Positions 1 through 6,706 of a stretch of DNA of 18,648 bases are shown one piece after another. Every line of letters starts with the position of its first letter. The stretch's first letter is position 1. Source of the DNA: WYEN01 sp049976205. GTDB lineage: Archaea; Thermoproteota; Thermoprotei_A; Sulfolobales; AG1. Below the pieces are notes generated by a model. The model ran no database searches. It was given only the letters and a program-made list of their open reading frames with translations, and was not told the DNA's origin. Both the position numbers and the translations under genes were made by a program. The stretch lies in contig JBMFIR010000028.1 in assembly GCA_049976205.1 (NCBI GenBank), forward strand, positions 1 through 18,648. The letters run 5' to 3'.

Positions 1-1
1 C

Positions 2-145
2 GGGCTAGACCTAGATGGGAGCCTTGTGCCGTTGGGCTCGACAGCCGCCCATGAACCCATGGTGATGCCTCGTGATCTGTGGGCGAGGTGGAAGTCCCTA
101 GATGCGACCATGAACCCATATAAAATGATTGGAATGAACATCTAG
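2..145 (+). CDS. C-terminal fragment of an unidentified protein (GC-rich, runs in from the left edge)
   Basis: The frame starting at base 2 is open for 47 codons and ends at TAG 143-145; the other two forward frames are closed early. The translated tail has a protein-like composition, with stretches such as GSTAAHEPMVMPRDLW followed by a final MIGMNI. I do not recognise the family. Bases 1-110 are clearly richer in G and C than the rest of the window, so codon use differs from every neighbour. The following frame, after the TAG, is homoserine kinase already at its ATP-binding loop, so this fragment cannot be the missing N-terminus of that protein by any homology I can see. It may be foreign DNA, a rearranged gene end or an assembly or amplification chimera. 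A structured RNA is a less likely alternative. Confidence 0.35.
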   Translation, partial: GLDLDGSLVPLGSTAAHEPMVMPRDLWARWKSLDATMNPYKMIGMNI

Positions 146-149
146 GGAC
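94..149. repeat. 11-bp perfect inverted repeat spanning the fragment/thrB junction
   Basis: GTCCCTAGATG at 94-104 is the exact reverse complement of CATCTAGGGAC at 139-149, with a 34-base loop. The right arm contains the TAG stop and ends at the point where homoserine kinase homology begins. CCTAGATG also occurs at 10-17, and CCATGAACCCAT occurs at both 49-60 and 108-119, so this short segment is unusually repetitive. This could be a hairpin, or a microhomology scar left where two unrelated sequences were joined. Confidence 0.6.
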
Positions 150-811
150 AAACGGCCTCATCAGTAGCTTCAATACTGGGTTTATCAAAGATCTATGGTC
201 TCGAATTATCAGAAGAGGAGGTCATATCTCTAGCAGGCTACGGAGAGAGTATGGTTGCTGGCGAACCACATTACGATGATGTGGCTGCATCCCTTCTAGG
301 AGGTATGGTTATAATCGATCATGCAGAAAAAACTGTTTATAAAGTAAATGTAATGAGTGATTTATGGATCGGAGTTATTATACCAAATATACCTGTTCCT
401 ACAAGCAAAACGTTACACGCGAGATCTCTACTTCCCGCATCATTAAGTAGGAGAGAAGTTGTTTCTCAAATATCTTTAGTCGCGAAATTAATATACGCTA
501 TCCATAACCCTGATCTAAGGCTCCTAGGAGAAGCTGTGTCTAGAGATTACTTGTCGGAGCCTTGCAGAAGCGGTTTAATTCCTTTCTACGAAGAAATCAA
601 GGAATTAGCTATTAGAGAAGGTGCCTATGGTCTTAATATATCCGGTGCAGGACCATCAATGTTTCTTATAGCAAAAGATCGGGAGGAGACTAGCAGAATT
701 ATTCATAGACTAAGTGATTATCTCTATGAAAAAGAATATGAAAACAACTTTTACATAACTAAGATATTAAACAGGGGAGCGTCTGTAGAGGTGATCGTGA
801 GTGAGAGATGA
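146..811 (+). CDS. thrB: Homoserine kinase, N-terminus missing (5'-broken at the junction)
   Basis: GHMP-family kinase that phosphorylates homoserine to O-phosphohomoserine, the last intermediate before threonine synthase. Homology starts at about base 155 with TASSVAS, which corresponds to the end of the ATP-loop motif GLGSSAAS. It continues with IYGLELSEEE and GEPHYDDVAASLLGG, typical of ThrB, and has the third GHMP motif ISGAGPSMF near 630-665. About 80-90 residues that normally precede the loop (the first GHMP motif and substrate region) are absent: upstream is a TAG stop and an unrelated GC-rich frame. The first in-frame ATG is at 251, inside the kinase core, so it cannot give a working enzyme. 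Either the gene is broken in the genome or the sequence is misjoined. The stop overlaps the next gene by 11 bases, suggesting cotranscription. The product call is firm; the state of the gene is uncertain. Confidence 0.85.
   Translation, partial: GQTASSVASILGLSKIYGLELSEEEVISLAGYGESMVAGEPHYDDVAASLLGGMVIIDHAEKTVYKVNVMSDLWIGVIIPNIPVPTSKTLHARSLLPASLSRREVVSQISLVAKLIYAIHNPDLRLLGEAVSRDYLSEPCRSGLIPFYEEIKELAIREGAYGLNISGAGPSMFLIAKDREETSRIIHRLSDYLYEKEYENNFYITKILNRGASVEVIVSER
788..795 (+). promoter_or_regulatory. Strong ribosome binding site for the PLP enzyme
   Basis: GAGGTGAT matches the archaeal anti-Shine-Dalgarno tail (AUCACCUC) over eight bases and ends five bases before the GTG at 801. It lies inside the 3' end of the homoserine kinase gene and fixes the downstream start at that GTG. 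Confidence 0.75.
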
Positions 812-1964
812 GACCATATTAATTCACGGGCACGAGTTCTATGATGAGAAATACGGGGTCTTCATACCACCAATATACCTATCCGCAGTATATGAACAAA
901 ATATCTCTTCAAAATTAACTGATAGAGCTACTGAACTCAAATACTCGAGAGAAGAAAATATAAACGCAAGAGCGCTTGAGAAAATACTTGCTAAGTTAGA
1001 AAAGGGAGTTGATGCACTAGTTTTTAATAGTGGTATGGCTGCGATATCTACTCTTCTAATGAAACTAGTTAAGAGAGACACAAAGCTTCTTATTTCACAA
1101 GAAATGTATGGAACATCTATAACAATATCAGAGATTCTTGAAAACAAAATAGGCATAAAGAGGATTTTGGAGTTTCCCGAAACAAGTCACATAATTAAGG
1201 CAATAACCACTTACAAACCTGATATAGTTTTTATAGAGACAATAACAAACCCAACGCTAAGAGTTTTTGACATAGAATCTATTGGTAAAGTATGTAAAGA
1301 ATACAATTGTAAATTAATCGTTGACAACACTTTTGCGACCCCAATACTAATTAACCCATTAATATATGGAGCTAATTATGTTATTCATAGCCTAACTAAA
1401 TACATAGCTGGACATAATGACGTAATCGCAGGCGCAATAATTTTTGACTCAATAGAGGAAGTTAATGAGACATGGGAGTGGAGAAGAATCATGGGAACAA
1501 TTCTCAGTCCATTTGAGGCTTATCTGAGTCTTAGAGGTATTAAAACGCTAAAGGTGCGTCTCATGAAATCGTCTGAATCCGCTAAGGCAATAGCTGAGTA
1601 TCTACACGATCATCCTAAGATCGAGAAGGTCTACTATCCTGGTCTCTCTGATAGTCCTTATAGAAGTATCGCAGAGAGACTATTTAAAGAAAAAATCTTT
1701 GGAGGGGTAGTCTCATTTGTTGTTAGAGGAGGTAGGGAATCTGTGAGAAAGATTTTTAGCAAACTAAGAATTATAAGACCTTCACCGAGCCTTGGGGGAA
1801 CAGAGAGTTTACTTACATACCCAATAGTTAGTGCCTCTAGAAATATACCGGTTGATATTCGTGAAAAAATAGGTATAGTTGAGGGTCTATTGAGACTATC
1901 AATTGGTTTAGAAGACGCTGACGACTTAATAGAAGACTTAGATCAAGCTCTAAAAGAAGTATAG
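801..1964 (+). CDS. metB: Cystathionine gamma-synthase-type PLP enzyme (Cys/Met metabolism family)
   Basis: Fold-type I PLP enzyme of the trans-sulfuration family, 387 residues, the usual length. Visible motifs: YSREEN at 48-53 (YSR phosphate contact), SGMAAIS at 77-83, ETITNPT at 146-152, DNTFATP at 175-181 (Asp175 holds the pyridine nitrogen), HSLTKYIAGHND at 196-207 with Lys200 as the Schiff-base lysine, and SLGGTESLLTYP near the C-terminus. The family includes cystathionine gamma-synthase, cystathionine gamma-lyase and O-acetylhomoserine sulfhydrylase, and sequence by eye does not separate these. The overlap with homoserine kinase suggests a homoserine-derived substrate, possibly O-phosphohomoserine as in plants; that is inference. 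The GTG start is supported by a near-perfect ribosome binding site. Its 3' end overlaps the convergent hypothetical gene by 15 bases. Confidence 0.88.
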   Translation: MRDETILIHGHEFYDEKYGVFIPPIYLSAVYEQNISSKLTDRATELKYSREENINARALEKILAKLEKGVDALVFNSGMAAISTLLMKLVKRDTKLLISQEMYGTSITISEILENKIGIKRILEFPETSHIIKAITTYKPDIVFIETITNPTLRVFDIESIGKVCKEYNCKLIVDNTFATPILINPLIYGANYVIHSLTKYIAGHNDVIAGAIIFDSIEEVNETWEWRRIMGTILSPFEAYLSLRGIKTLKVRLMKSSESAKAIAEYLHDHPKIEKVYYPGLSDSPYRSIAERLFKEKIFGGVVSFVVRGGRESVRKIFSKLRIIRPSPSLGGTESLLTYPIVSASRNIPVDIREKIGIVEGLLRLSIGLEDADDLIEDLDQALKEV

Positions 1965-2516
1965 TTTCATACTAAGATTCTTATTAGGCAAGCAGATTCT
2001 CATACATAATGTTTTCTTCTCGTAGTCTACGATTATTTGATGATCGAAATTTAGAGAGGCAGAGATTTTAACAGCATCGTCTACAAGAATCCCGGGATCT
2101 CCCCAGACGCCATGAAACACTACTAATTTATTAAGTACTTCCTCACCTTGATAAAAAAGTTCTTTTTTATATTTGGAAGAAGCTTCTATAAATACAATAA
2201 ATTTCTTTATTGATTCATTTTGCAGATATTTATTATAATCTCGATGTAAACTATTTATAAGGATAAGATCTTTGTGAACATAGATGTTCCATATAATTTT
2301 CATACCATATTCTCTCTCAAGGATCTTATAAACAGCTACGTCATCGTAAGACGATGGAATGATTAAACAGTTATCTTTGCACTTATCCAGATCTTTAAAG
2401 AAATACTTTCTTAAGAGAAGATTCTTTGAGTGAGGACCTAATAGCACTATTAAATCATGATCTGGTAGATAAATAGGTTCTTCGCATTTCTCGAGTTTAA
2501 AAATAGAGATCTTCAT
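1950..2516 (-). CDS. Hypothetical protein at the end of the MscS operon
   Basis: A 188-residue soluble protein I do not recognise. No transmembrane segment, signal peptide or familiar catalytic motif is visible. It has a pair of cysteines (DKCKDNC) and a hydrophobic strand pattern (HDLIVLLG, KFIVFIEAS, HQIIVDY) compatible with an alpha/beta fold. An upstream ATG at 2606 is also in frame, but those extra 30 codons lie inside the mscS gene in another frame. The ATG at 2516 sits eight bases after the mscS stop with a GTGAG ribosome-binding-like sequence before it, so I chose 2516. It is the last gene of the minus-strand run and converges with metB, overlapping it by 15 bases. Confidence 0.6.
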   Translation of the reverse strand: MKISIFKLEKCEEPIYLPDHDLIVLLGPHSKNLLLRKYFFKDLDKCKDNCLIIPSSYDDVAVYKILEREYGMKIIWNIYVHKDLILINSLHRDYNKYLQNESIKKFIVFIEASSKYKKELFYQGEEVLNKLVVFHGVWGDPGILVDDAVKISASLNFDHQIIVDYEKKTLCMRICLPNKNLSMKLYFF

Positions 2517-2523
2517 ATTACTC

Positions 2524-3339
2524 TCACATATGAACTCTGGCGCTGGGCCACTGTTCTCTAATTCTACGAGATATATGCTCAAATAATTTCTCAATTTTTC
2601 TGACATTTATTACAGCTATTGTTATCTCAAAAATAGATTTTCCACTCATTATACCTTTATAAACGAGTCTTGGGTCATCGACTAACTCAGGCCTAATTTC
2701 GTCTAACACCTCGGTTATATATTTAGATACAGAGATCTCTTCGATCTCTTTCGGAAATTCGGCTATTATTTTAAATACTACGCCATATGGCGTTGTTCTA
2801 TTTGTGATTACTTCTCTAGTTAGAACAACATTTGGTACATGTATTCTTACACGATCAATTGTTTCGATCACGATCCCTAAATTATCTATCTTAATGACAC
2901 GACCACTCTTATCACCGATCTCAATCCAGTCCCCCAGCTTGAATGGTCTAACAACTCTTATGTATAGTTCGGAACCCCAGTTCCTCAAAACATCACTGAG
3001 AGTAACTATTACTCCTAAACCAATTAGTAGAAGAAGTATTGAGAATGTAAAAGGTTCGGGAGAGAGTATCGCTATGGCAATTAATATACCTATTGAGTAT
3101 ATAACGTATCTGCCAATATCAGAGAATCTTTTTCTTAGATCCTCTTCGATTCTTACTAAGAAGCGATCTATGAAAATCTCCAGATATCTGCCGAGTAAGT
3201 AGAATACTAGAAGGATAATTAAGGCGCTCAGAACTTTATAGAATATGCTAAGTAGGGTTGATGGTGAGAATATTTCCGAAAAAATAGAATATATCGAGCT
3301 CTCGTTACCGCTCAAAAATAATAGAGTACTAATACTCAT
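2524..3339 (-). CDS. mscS: Small-conductance mechanosensitive channel, MscS family
   Basis: Membrane channel of 271 residues that opens under membrane tension to release ions and small solutes. Three hydrophobic helices lie at about 29-50, 75-93 and 98-118. The pore-lining third helix leads into the diagnostic junction PFKLGDWIEIG at 132-142, followed by the beta-domain pattern GRVIKIDNLGIVIETIDRVRIHVPN (given here as family pattern: G-V--I, T--D, V-IPN) and a C-terminal alpha/beta part. The small three-helix form is typical of archaeal and bacterial MscS. It follows the HAD phosphatase gene after a 30-base gap and is followed eight bases later by a hypothetical gene, so it probably belongs to the same transcript. 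Its neighbours (RCK domain protein, candidate solute-synthesis enzymes) fit an osmotic role. Family call is firm. Confidence 0.92.
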   Translation of the reverse strand: MSISTLLFLSGNESSIYSIFSEIFSPSTLLSIFYKVLSALIILLVFYLLGRYLEIFIDRFLVRIEEDLRKRFSDIGRYVIYSIGILIAIAILSPEPFTFSILLLLIGLGVIVTLSDVLRNWGSELYIRVVRPFKLGDWIEIGDKSGRVIKIDNLGIVIETIDRVRIHVPNVVLTREVITNRTTPYGVVFKIIAEFPKEIEEISVSKYITEVLDEIRPELVDDPRLVYKGIMSGKSIFEITIAVINVRKIEKLFEHISRRIREQWPSARVHM

Positions 3340-3369
3340 GGAACTACGCCCAATAAAATTAGATGTATT

Positions 3370-4086
3370 CTATTTAATAATCTTCTTTAAGATCTCAAGA
3401 GCCTCCACGAAATCCTTAGCAACAAAATTACTATTAACAAAGGCTATCCTAGGCGTTGAGGATGTTGGGATAAGTATCGAATAATGAGATTCAATAAACA
3501 TACAGGTATCAGGTCTAGCATCCCCTATCGAGACGATCTCGCCAAAACCTTTCTTACGCACAATAAATCTCTTACATAAGCTACACTCTATACAGAATGG
3601 GATCTTAAACCTCGTATTTAGTTCTGTGGGAATAATTATTCTACCAGTAATTTTATTGTGTTCATCTACTTCAAGAATTGGCGCGTAGATACTTGTGAAT
3701 AAACTTATATCGAAACCGTACACATCTTTGAATTTTTTAACTACCGTTTCCGCGATTTGTTTATATGTTAACGTAACTATGTTGATCATGAAATTATTTT
3801 TGATAAGAAAATTCATGAATTCATCAATTCCTTTCTTAAATCTCACAGTATCGTAAACTATTTTAAGTAAATAGTTTAGATCTAGATCCTTTAGTAATAA
3901 CGCTATTCTCTGAGATCTTATATACTCAGGCTCTTTAGACATTAATATTTTTAGTATTAACTCCTCTGAGCCTAATGCTCTACCTATTAATTGAATAGCT
4001 CTATCCTCGATAATTGTTTGATCTAGATCTATGAAAACAATTCCTCTAAATAATTTCTTAGATCCTTGTGATACCAGTATCAACAC
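3370..4086 (-). CDS. HAD-superfamily phosphatase, MtnX/phosphoserine-phosphatase-like
   Basis: A 238-residue cytoplasmic hydrolase. HAD motif I is IDLDQT at 19-24 (nucleophile Asp20, acid/base Asp22), motif II is the Thr in NIVTLT at 102-107, and motif IV is IGDARPD at 187-193 with Asp189 and Asp193 as magnesium ligands. The cap region between motifs I and II is helical, as in type I HAD enzymes. A CIECSLCKR segment (Cys165, 168, 171) precedes motif IV; a CxxCK element at this place is a feature of MtnX-like phosphatases. The start is GTG at 4086, overlapping the RCK gene by 29 bases. The substrate is unknown. Because the operon also encodes a glucosyl-3-phosphoglycerate-synthase-like enzyme, dephosphorylation of a glycosylated phosphoglycerate is an attractive but unproven idea; sugar or amino-acid phosphates are alternatives. 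Confidence 0.82.
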   Translation of the reverse strand: MLILVSQGSKKLFRGIVFIDLDQTIIEDRAIQLIGRALGSEELILKILMSKEPEYIRSQRIALLLKDLDLNYLLKIVYDTVRFKKGIDEFMNFLIKNNFMINIVTLTYKQIAETVVKKFKDVYGFDISLFTSIYAPILEVDEHNKITGRIIIPTELNTRFKIPFCIECSLCKRFIVRKKGFGEIVSIGDARPDTCMFIESHYSILIPTSSTPRIAFVNSNFVAKDFVEALEILKKIIK

Positions 4087-4783
4087 CTGTCCTAAGGATC
4101 TTTAGTCTCTCAATAGATCTTGTAACTCTCTTCACAGCCTCTTCGCCCAAGCCTTTTGGGCTAACAATTACTACAGAGTCTCCCTCAACTAATTCATACA
4201 GAGGATCCCTGATTATTTTACCTTCTCTAGATACTACGAAAACTAATACATCACCTAGATCCTTAATAGCGTCTCTTATATATGATAGAGTTACTCCAAG
4301 CGCTGTTTCTTTAACAAATCTATTTAAGTATACGTCCAGGCCGAAGAGTTCAGGCGTTGAGGATCTAATCCATCTATCATTGCTAATAAAGGCCTTCATC
4401 ATACTCTCAATAGTAGCTGTAGGATTAATAATGAGATCAACACCGGCTCTTAAGTACTCATTAATATTCATAGGGTTATTAATAACTGCGGCAACTCTTG
4501 GTACAGAAAATACCTTCTTAAATAACTCAATTAGTCTTATATTTAGAGCATCAGAGTCTGTAGCCGCAATAGCTACGTCGGCTATATCTGCATTAATTCT
4601 CTGATACACAGAAGGATCTAGGAGATCTCCGTAGCTATAATTTATATTGAATTGGGATGCGATCATTTTGGATATCTCCTGAGATCTATCTATAAAAAAT
4701 ATTATTCCTCTAGGATCAACTTCTTTTATAGCACTCAGTATAAAAGATACGTAGTTAGAAGATCCGACTACAATATATCTCAA
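4058..4783 (-). CDS. RCK/TrkA-type regulatory protein (TrkA-N plus TrkA-C domains)
   Basis: A 241-residue soluble protein with the layout of potassium-transport regulatory subunits. Residues 1-135 form a Rossmann-like TrkA-N domain (YIVVGS, then the acidic end of strand two at Asp32, YGDLLDP, ADVAIAATDSDALNI). Residues about 150-215 form a TrkA-C domain (LGVTLSYIRD, VLVFVVSREGKIIRDP, EGDSVVIVSP). The usual nucleotide-binding GxGxxG is degenerate: only the first glycine, Gly7, remains in GSSNYV. Such proteins gate Trk/Ktr-type transporters or RCK channels, but no transporter pore of that kind lies in the window. The TTG start overlaps the stop of the upstream glycosyltransferase gene as TTGA, indicating translational coupling, and its end overlaps the phosphatase gene. 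Confidence 0.83.
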   Translation of the reverse strand: MRYIVVGSSNYVSFILSAIKEVDPRGIIFFIDRSQEISKMIASQFNINYSYGDLLDPSVYQRINADIADVAIAATDSDALNIRLIELFKKVFSVPRVAAVINNPMNINEYLRAGVDLIINPTATIESMMKAFISNDRWIRSSTPELFGLDVYLNRFVKETALGVTLSYIRDAIKDLGDVLVFVVSREGKIIRDPLYELVEGDSVVIVSPKGLGEEAVKRVTRSIERLKILRTGVDTGITRI

Positions 4784-5514
4784 CTTATCTTCTCCTTAAT
4801 CAATAATTTATACTTATTTAATAACTCCTCAGCTTCGTTTTCTTTAATTTTTTTATCTCTGAGAGCTTTCTTAATAATCGTCTCAATTAATTCATATGCC
4901 ACATCACTATTTATCTCAGATGATTTTACTTCACGTATTTTTAAACCAAGATCTTTCTCAATCACTCTTAAACTATGTTTAAGAGTATTTATTAGAATTA
5001 GTATCTCTGCTCCCCACCCAAGATCCCATTCAACAGTCTCGAAAATTTTTCTAAGACCTGCTTGTATTTTGCTGAGGTATTGAGAGAACCCGGCGATCTC
5101 TGGATACAAATATTTCAACAATGATCTGATTGATTCATTAATTAATTTATTACTCTCTTTAGAGACCACTCCTCTAACATAATCAGCTTCACTAGATAAA
5201 ATAGGTGAGTAGATCTCACTAAGAACCTTCTCATCCACTACTCCTATATCAGCATCAAGATACATAATCACTTCCCCTGTTGAGAAGTAAAAACCGTCTC
5301 TCATAGAAACACCTCTTCTAGGATATCCATGAAAACTTTGATAAATTACCTCAGCACCTAATCTCTTAGCAGTATTATATATATCACGATTACTACTTTG
5401 ATTAACCACTATAATTTCTTTAATATCTCTAATTCTCTTAGCAGTTTTTATTAATTTAGGCACAGATTTCGCGTCATCGCTTACTAAAATAATTAGTGAG
5501 ATTAATGAAACCAT
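4780..5514 (-). CDS. Family 2-fold glycosyltransferase resembling glucosyl-3-phosphoglycerate synthase (GpgS)
   Basis: GT-A fold glycosyltransferase of 244 residues. The N-terminal Rossmann-like part carries IKEIIVVNQS and GAEVIYQ, and the metal-binding motif is LDADIG with Asp87-Ala88-Asp89. The segment GYPRRGVSMRDG at 63-74 takes the place of the GKGxA loop seen in GpgS. In the second half, LGWGAEILILIN (165-176) and EKDLGLK (186-192) resemble the GYGVEIGLLID and QVDLG blocks of GpgS-type enzymes. The last 45 residues are a charged helix. No transmembrane segment follows, so it is probably cytoplasmic, unlike polyprenol-linked glycosyltransferases. It heads the minus-strand run that includes a phosphatase and an MscS channel. 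General glycosyltransferase identity is secure; the GpgS resemblance is by motif reading only. Confidence 0.78.
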   Translation of the reverse strand: MVSLISLIILVSDDAKSVPKLIKTAKRIRDIKEIIVVNQSSNRDIYNTAKRLGAEVIYQSFHGYPRRGVSMRDGFYFSTGEVIMYLDADIGVVDEKVLSEIYSPILSSEADYVRGVVSKESNKLINESIRSLLKYLYPEIAGFSQYLSKIQAGLRKIFETVEWDLGWGAEILILINTLKHSLRVIEKDLGLKIREVKSSEINSDVAYELIETIIKKALRDKKIKENEAEELLNKYKLLIKEKIS

Positions 5515-5585
5515 TGAGTACCCAATTATAAACGCGATGAAGCAACTAAAAAATTAAGGTCTGCGTAGAGAGAGCTGCTATTGAT

Positions 5586-6647
5586 TTATTTATGAGTTAA
5601 GTATTTCTTTTCTCTAATATCTAAATACTCAACAACCCTCTTTATCGCCGCCACCGTTTGTCCCTGTACACATAGTGCCCACATAGTATTCATCATACTG
5701 AAGTGGGCTGTTAGTGAAGCTGACAAAAGACCGCTTAGGGTTGCTATATTTAATCTACCTTCACTTAATTCTCTGCTTGATAATAGAGTTATCCCAGCTA
5801 CGGAACCCAGCGCTGTTGAGAGACTTATGCTCCAGAAATACCTGTCCAACCACAGGATCTTGTCCACGGAGATGTTCCATTCGCGCAAAACTTTAAGCAG
5901 ATCTCCATTTGTCTTCTCTCCATGAATAAGATTCTTGATATAAGATATGCTAAGAGAATAGGTTCTTCTCTCAACAGACCTGTATGTCTCAGCTTTCCTA
6001 CTGTACAGTTCTGTGTATATTATGTAGGGAAGCATTGTTATAGATATGAAGACGCCTATGAAATGATTAAAGCTGTAGACTGCAGCAACAGACATTACAG
6101 AGGTAAATAAATTAGGTAGCAAGGTTGTTAATACACCATTTATATTCCAGAACACAAAGTCTACATCATTAGCTATTCTGCCAACAAGATCATCCAAATC
6201 ATGATTATCACTTTTACTCGAATTATTGAGTGAGCTCAACAGTTTTTCTTTAATAACTACTATACCACGAGTTAGTCTCTTGAAATAAATCATTAATAAA
6301 ATTTCTGTTACCGCGAACAATATTCCTGATATTATTAATAAAAACACTCCTCTCATGAATACTTCAGAGAAGGAGTTCTTTAAACCATCCACTACATAAG
6401 TTATCGAGTATGGTATGGCGAAGCCATTAACCGCTCCTCTAATAACGAATATTAGTATTAGAAGCGTAATTCCATACATAATAAAGCCAGGTACTAATGT
6501 TTCTACATACTTAAGTATAGTTGCTAGATACGATAGATCCTTTAATATTTTGCTCTCGTAATAACCTCTATTACTCATTAAGTGATTCACTAGTGTAGAT
6601 CTATGTGTATTGATTACTTTACTAATTCTCTTTAATAAGCTTTTCAC
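5586..6647 (-). CDS. ABC exporter transmembrane domain without an ATPase domain
   Basis: A 353-residue membrane protein that matches the type I ABC exporter membrane domain. About six hydrophobic helices can be seen: pairs near 50-70 and 95-122, 175-197 and 198-213, and 273-295 and 305-325. The characteristic cytoplasmic segment LVGRIANDVDFVFW (the G-iv-Rl-nDvd block) lies between helices two and three. The protein ends at IKRVVEYLDIREKK, exactly where full half-transporters continue through a linker into the nucleotide-binding domain of about 230 residues. No Walker A, signature or Walker B sequence exists downstream; the next 71 bases are non-coding. Either the ATPase is encoded elsewhere or the gene has lost it. 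The start is GTG at 6647, preceded by GGTG five bases upstream. The substrate is unknown. Confidence 0.75.
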   Translation of the reverse strand: MKSLLKRISKVINTHRSTLVNHLMSNRGYYESKILKDLSYLATILKYVETLVPGFIMYGITLLILIFVIRGAVNGFAIPYSITYVVDGLKNSFSEVFMRGVFLLIISGILFAVTEILLMIYFKRLTRGIVVIKEKLLSSLNNSSKSDNHDLDDLVGRIANDVDFVFWNINGVLTTLLPNLFTSVMSVAAVYSFNHFIGVFISITMLPYIIYTELYSRKAETYRSVERRTYSLSISYIKNLIHGEKTNGDLLKVLREWNISVDKILWLDRYFWSISLSTALGSVAGITLLSSRELSEGRLNIATLSGLLSASLTAHFSMMNTMWALCVQGQTVAAIKRVVEYLDIREKKYLTHK

Positions 6648-6667
6648 TCAAACACCATCTCATCAAC

Positions 6668-6679
6668 TATAATATAAAG
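6668..6679 (-). promoter_or_regulatory. Candidate TATA box for the ABC membrane gene
   Basis: On the minus strand the sequence reads TTTATATTATAG, centred about 27 bases before the GTG start at 6647. This is the distance expected when transcription begins at or beside the start codon. Assigned by motif and spacing only. Confidence 0.5.
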
Positions 6680-6706
6680 AAGTTAAAAAGACTACCTATT
6701 GTAGAT

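Noticed and set aside
1..120. A structured RNA (tRNA, SRP RNA, RNase P RNA or rRNA piece) in the GC-rich start of the window
   Set aside because: GC richness and small hairpins suggested RNA, but no conserved element of those RNAs could be matched, and one frame is open with a protein-like sequence to a TAG.
143..145. TAG read through as pyrrolysine, joining the GC-rich frame to homoserine kinase
   Set aside because: The upstream peptide does not resemble the N-terminal half of a GHMP kinase, and no pyrrolysine genes are in view; the shared frame has a one-in-three chance.
2517..2606. Upstream extension of the hypothetical gene to ATG 2606
   Set aside because: These codons lie within the mscS coding sequence in another frame, and a better placed ATG with a ribosome-binding-like sequence follows the mscS stop.
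2804..3202. Plus-strand open frame opposite the mscS gene
   Set aside because: It is antisense to conserved MscS motifs and its translation has no family resemblance.
4068..4604. Plus-strand open frame of 178 codons opposite the RCK gene
   Set aside because: It mirrors a conserved gene on the other strand, with serine- and leucine-rich composition typical of antisense frames in AGA-rich genes.
6648..6706. C/D box guide RNA suggested by GTTGATGAGATG on the minus strand
   Set aside because: Only one C-like box is present, without D, C' or D' boxes at proper spacing; the sequence is better explained as the promoter and start region of the ABC gene.
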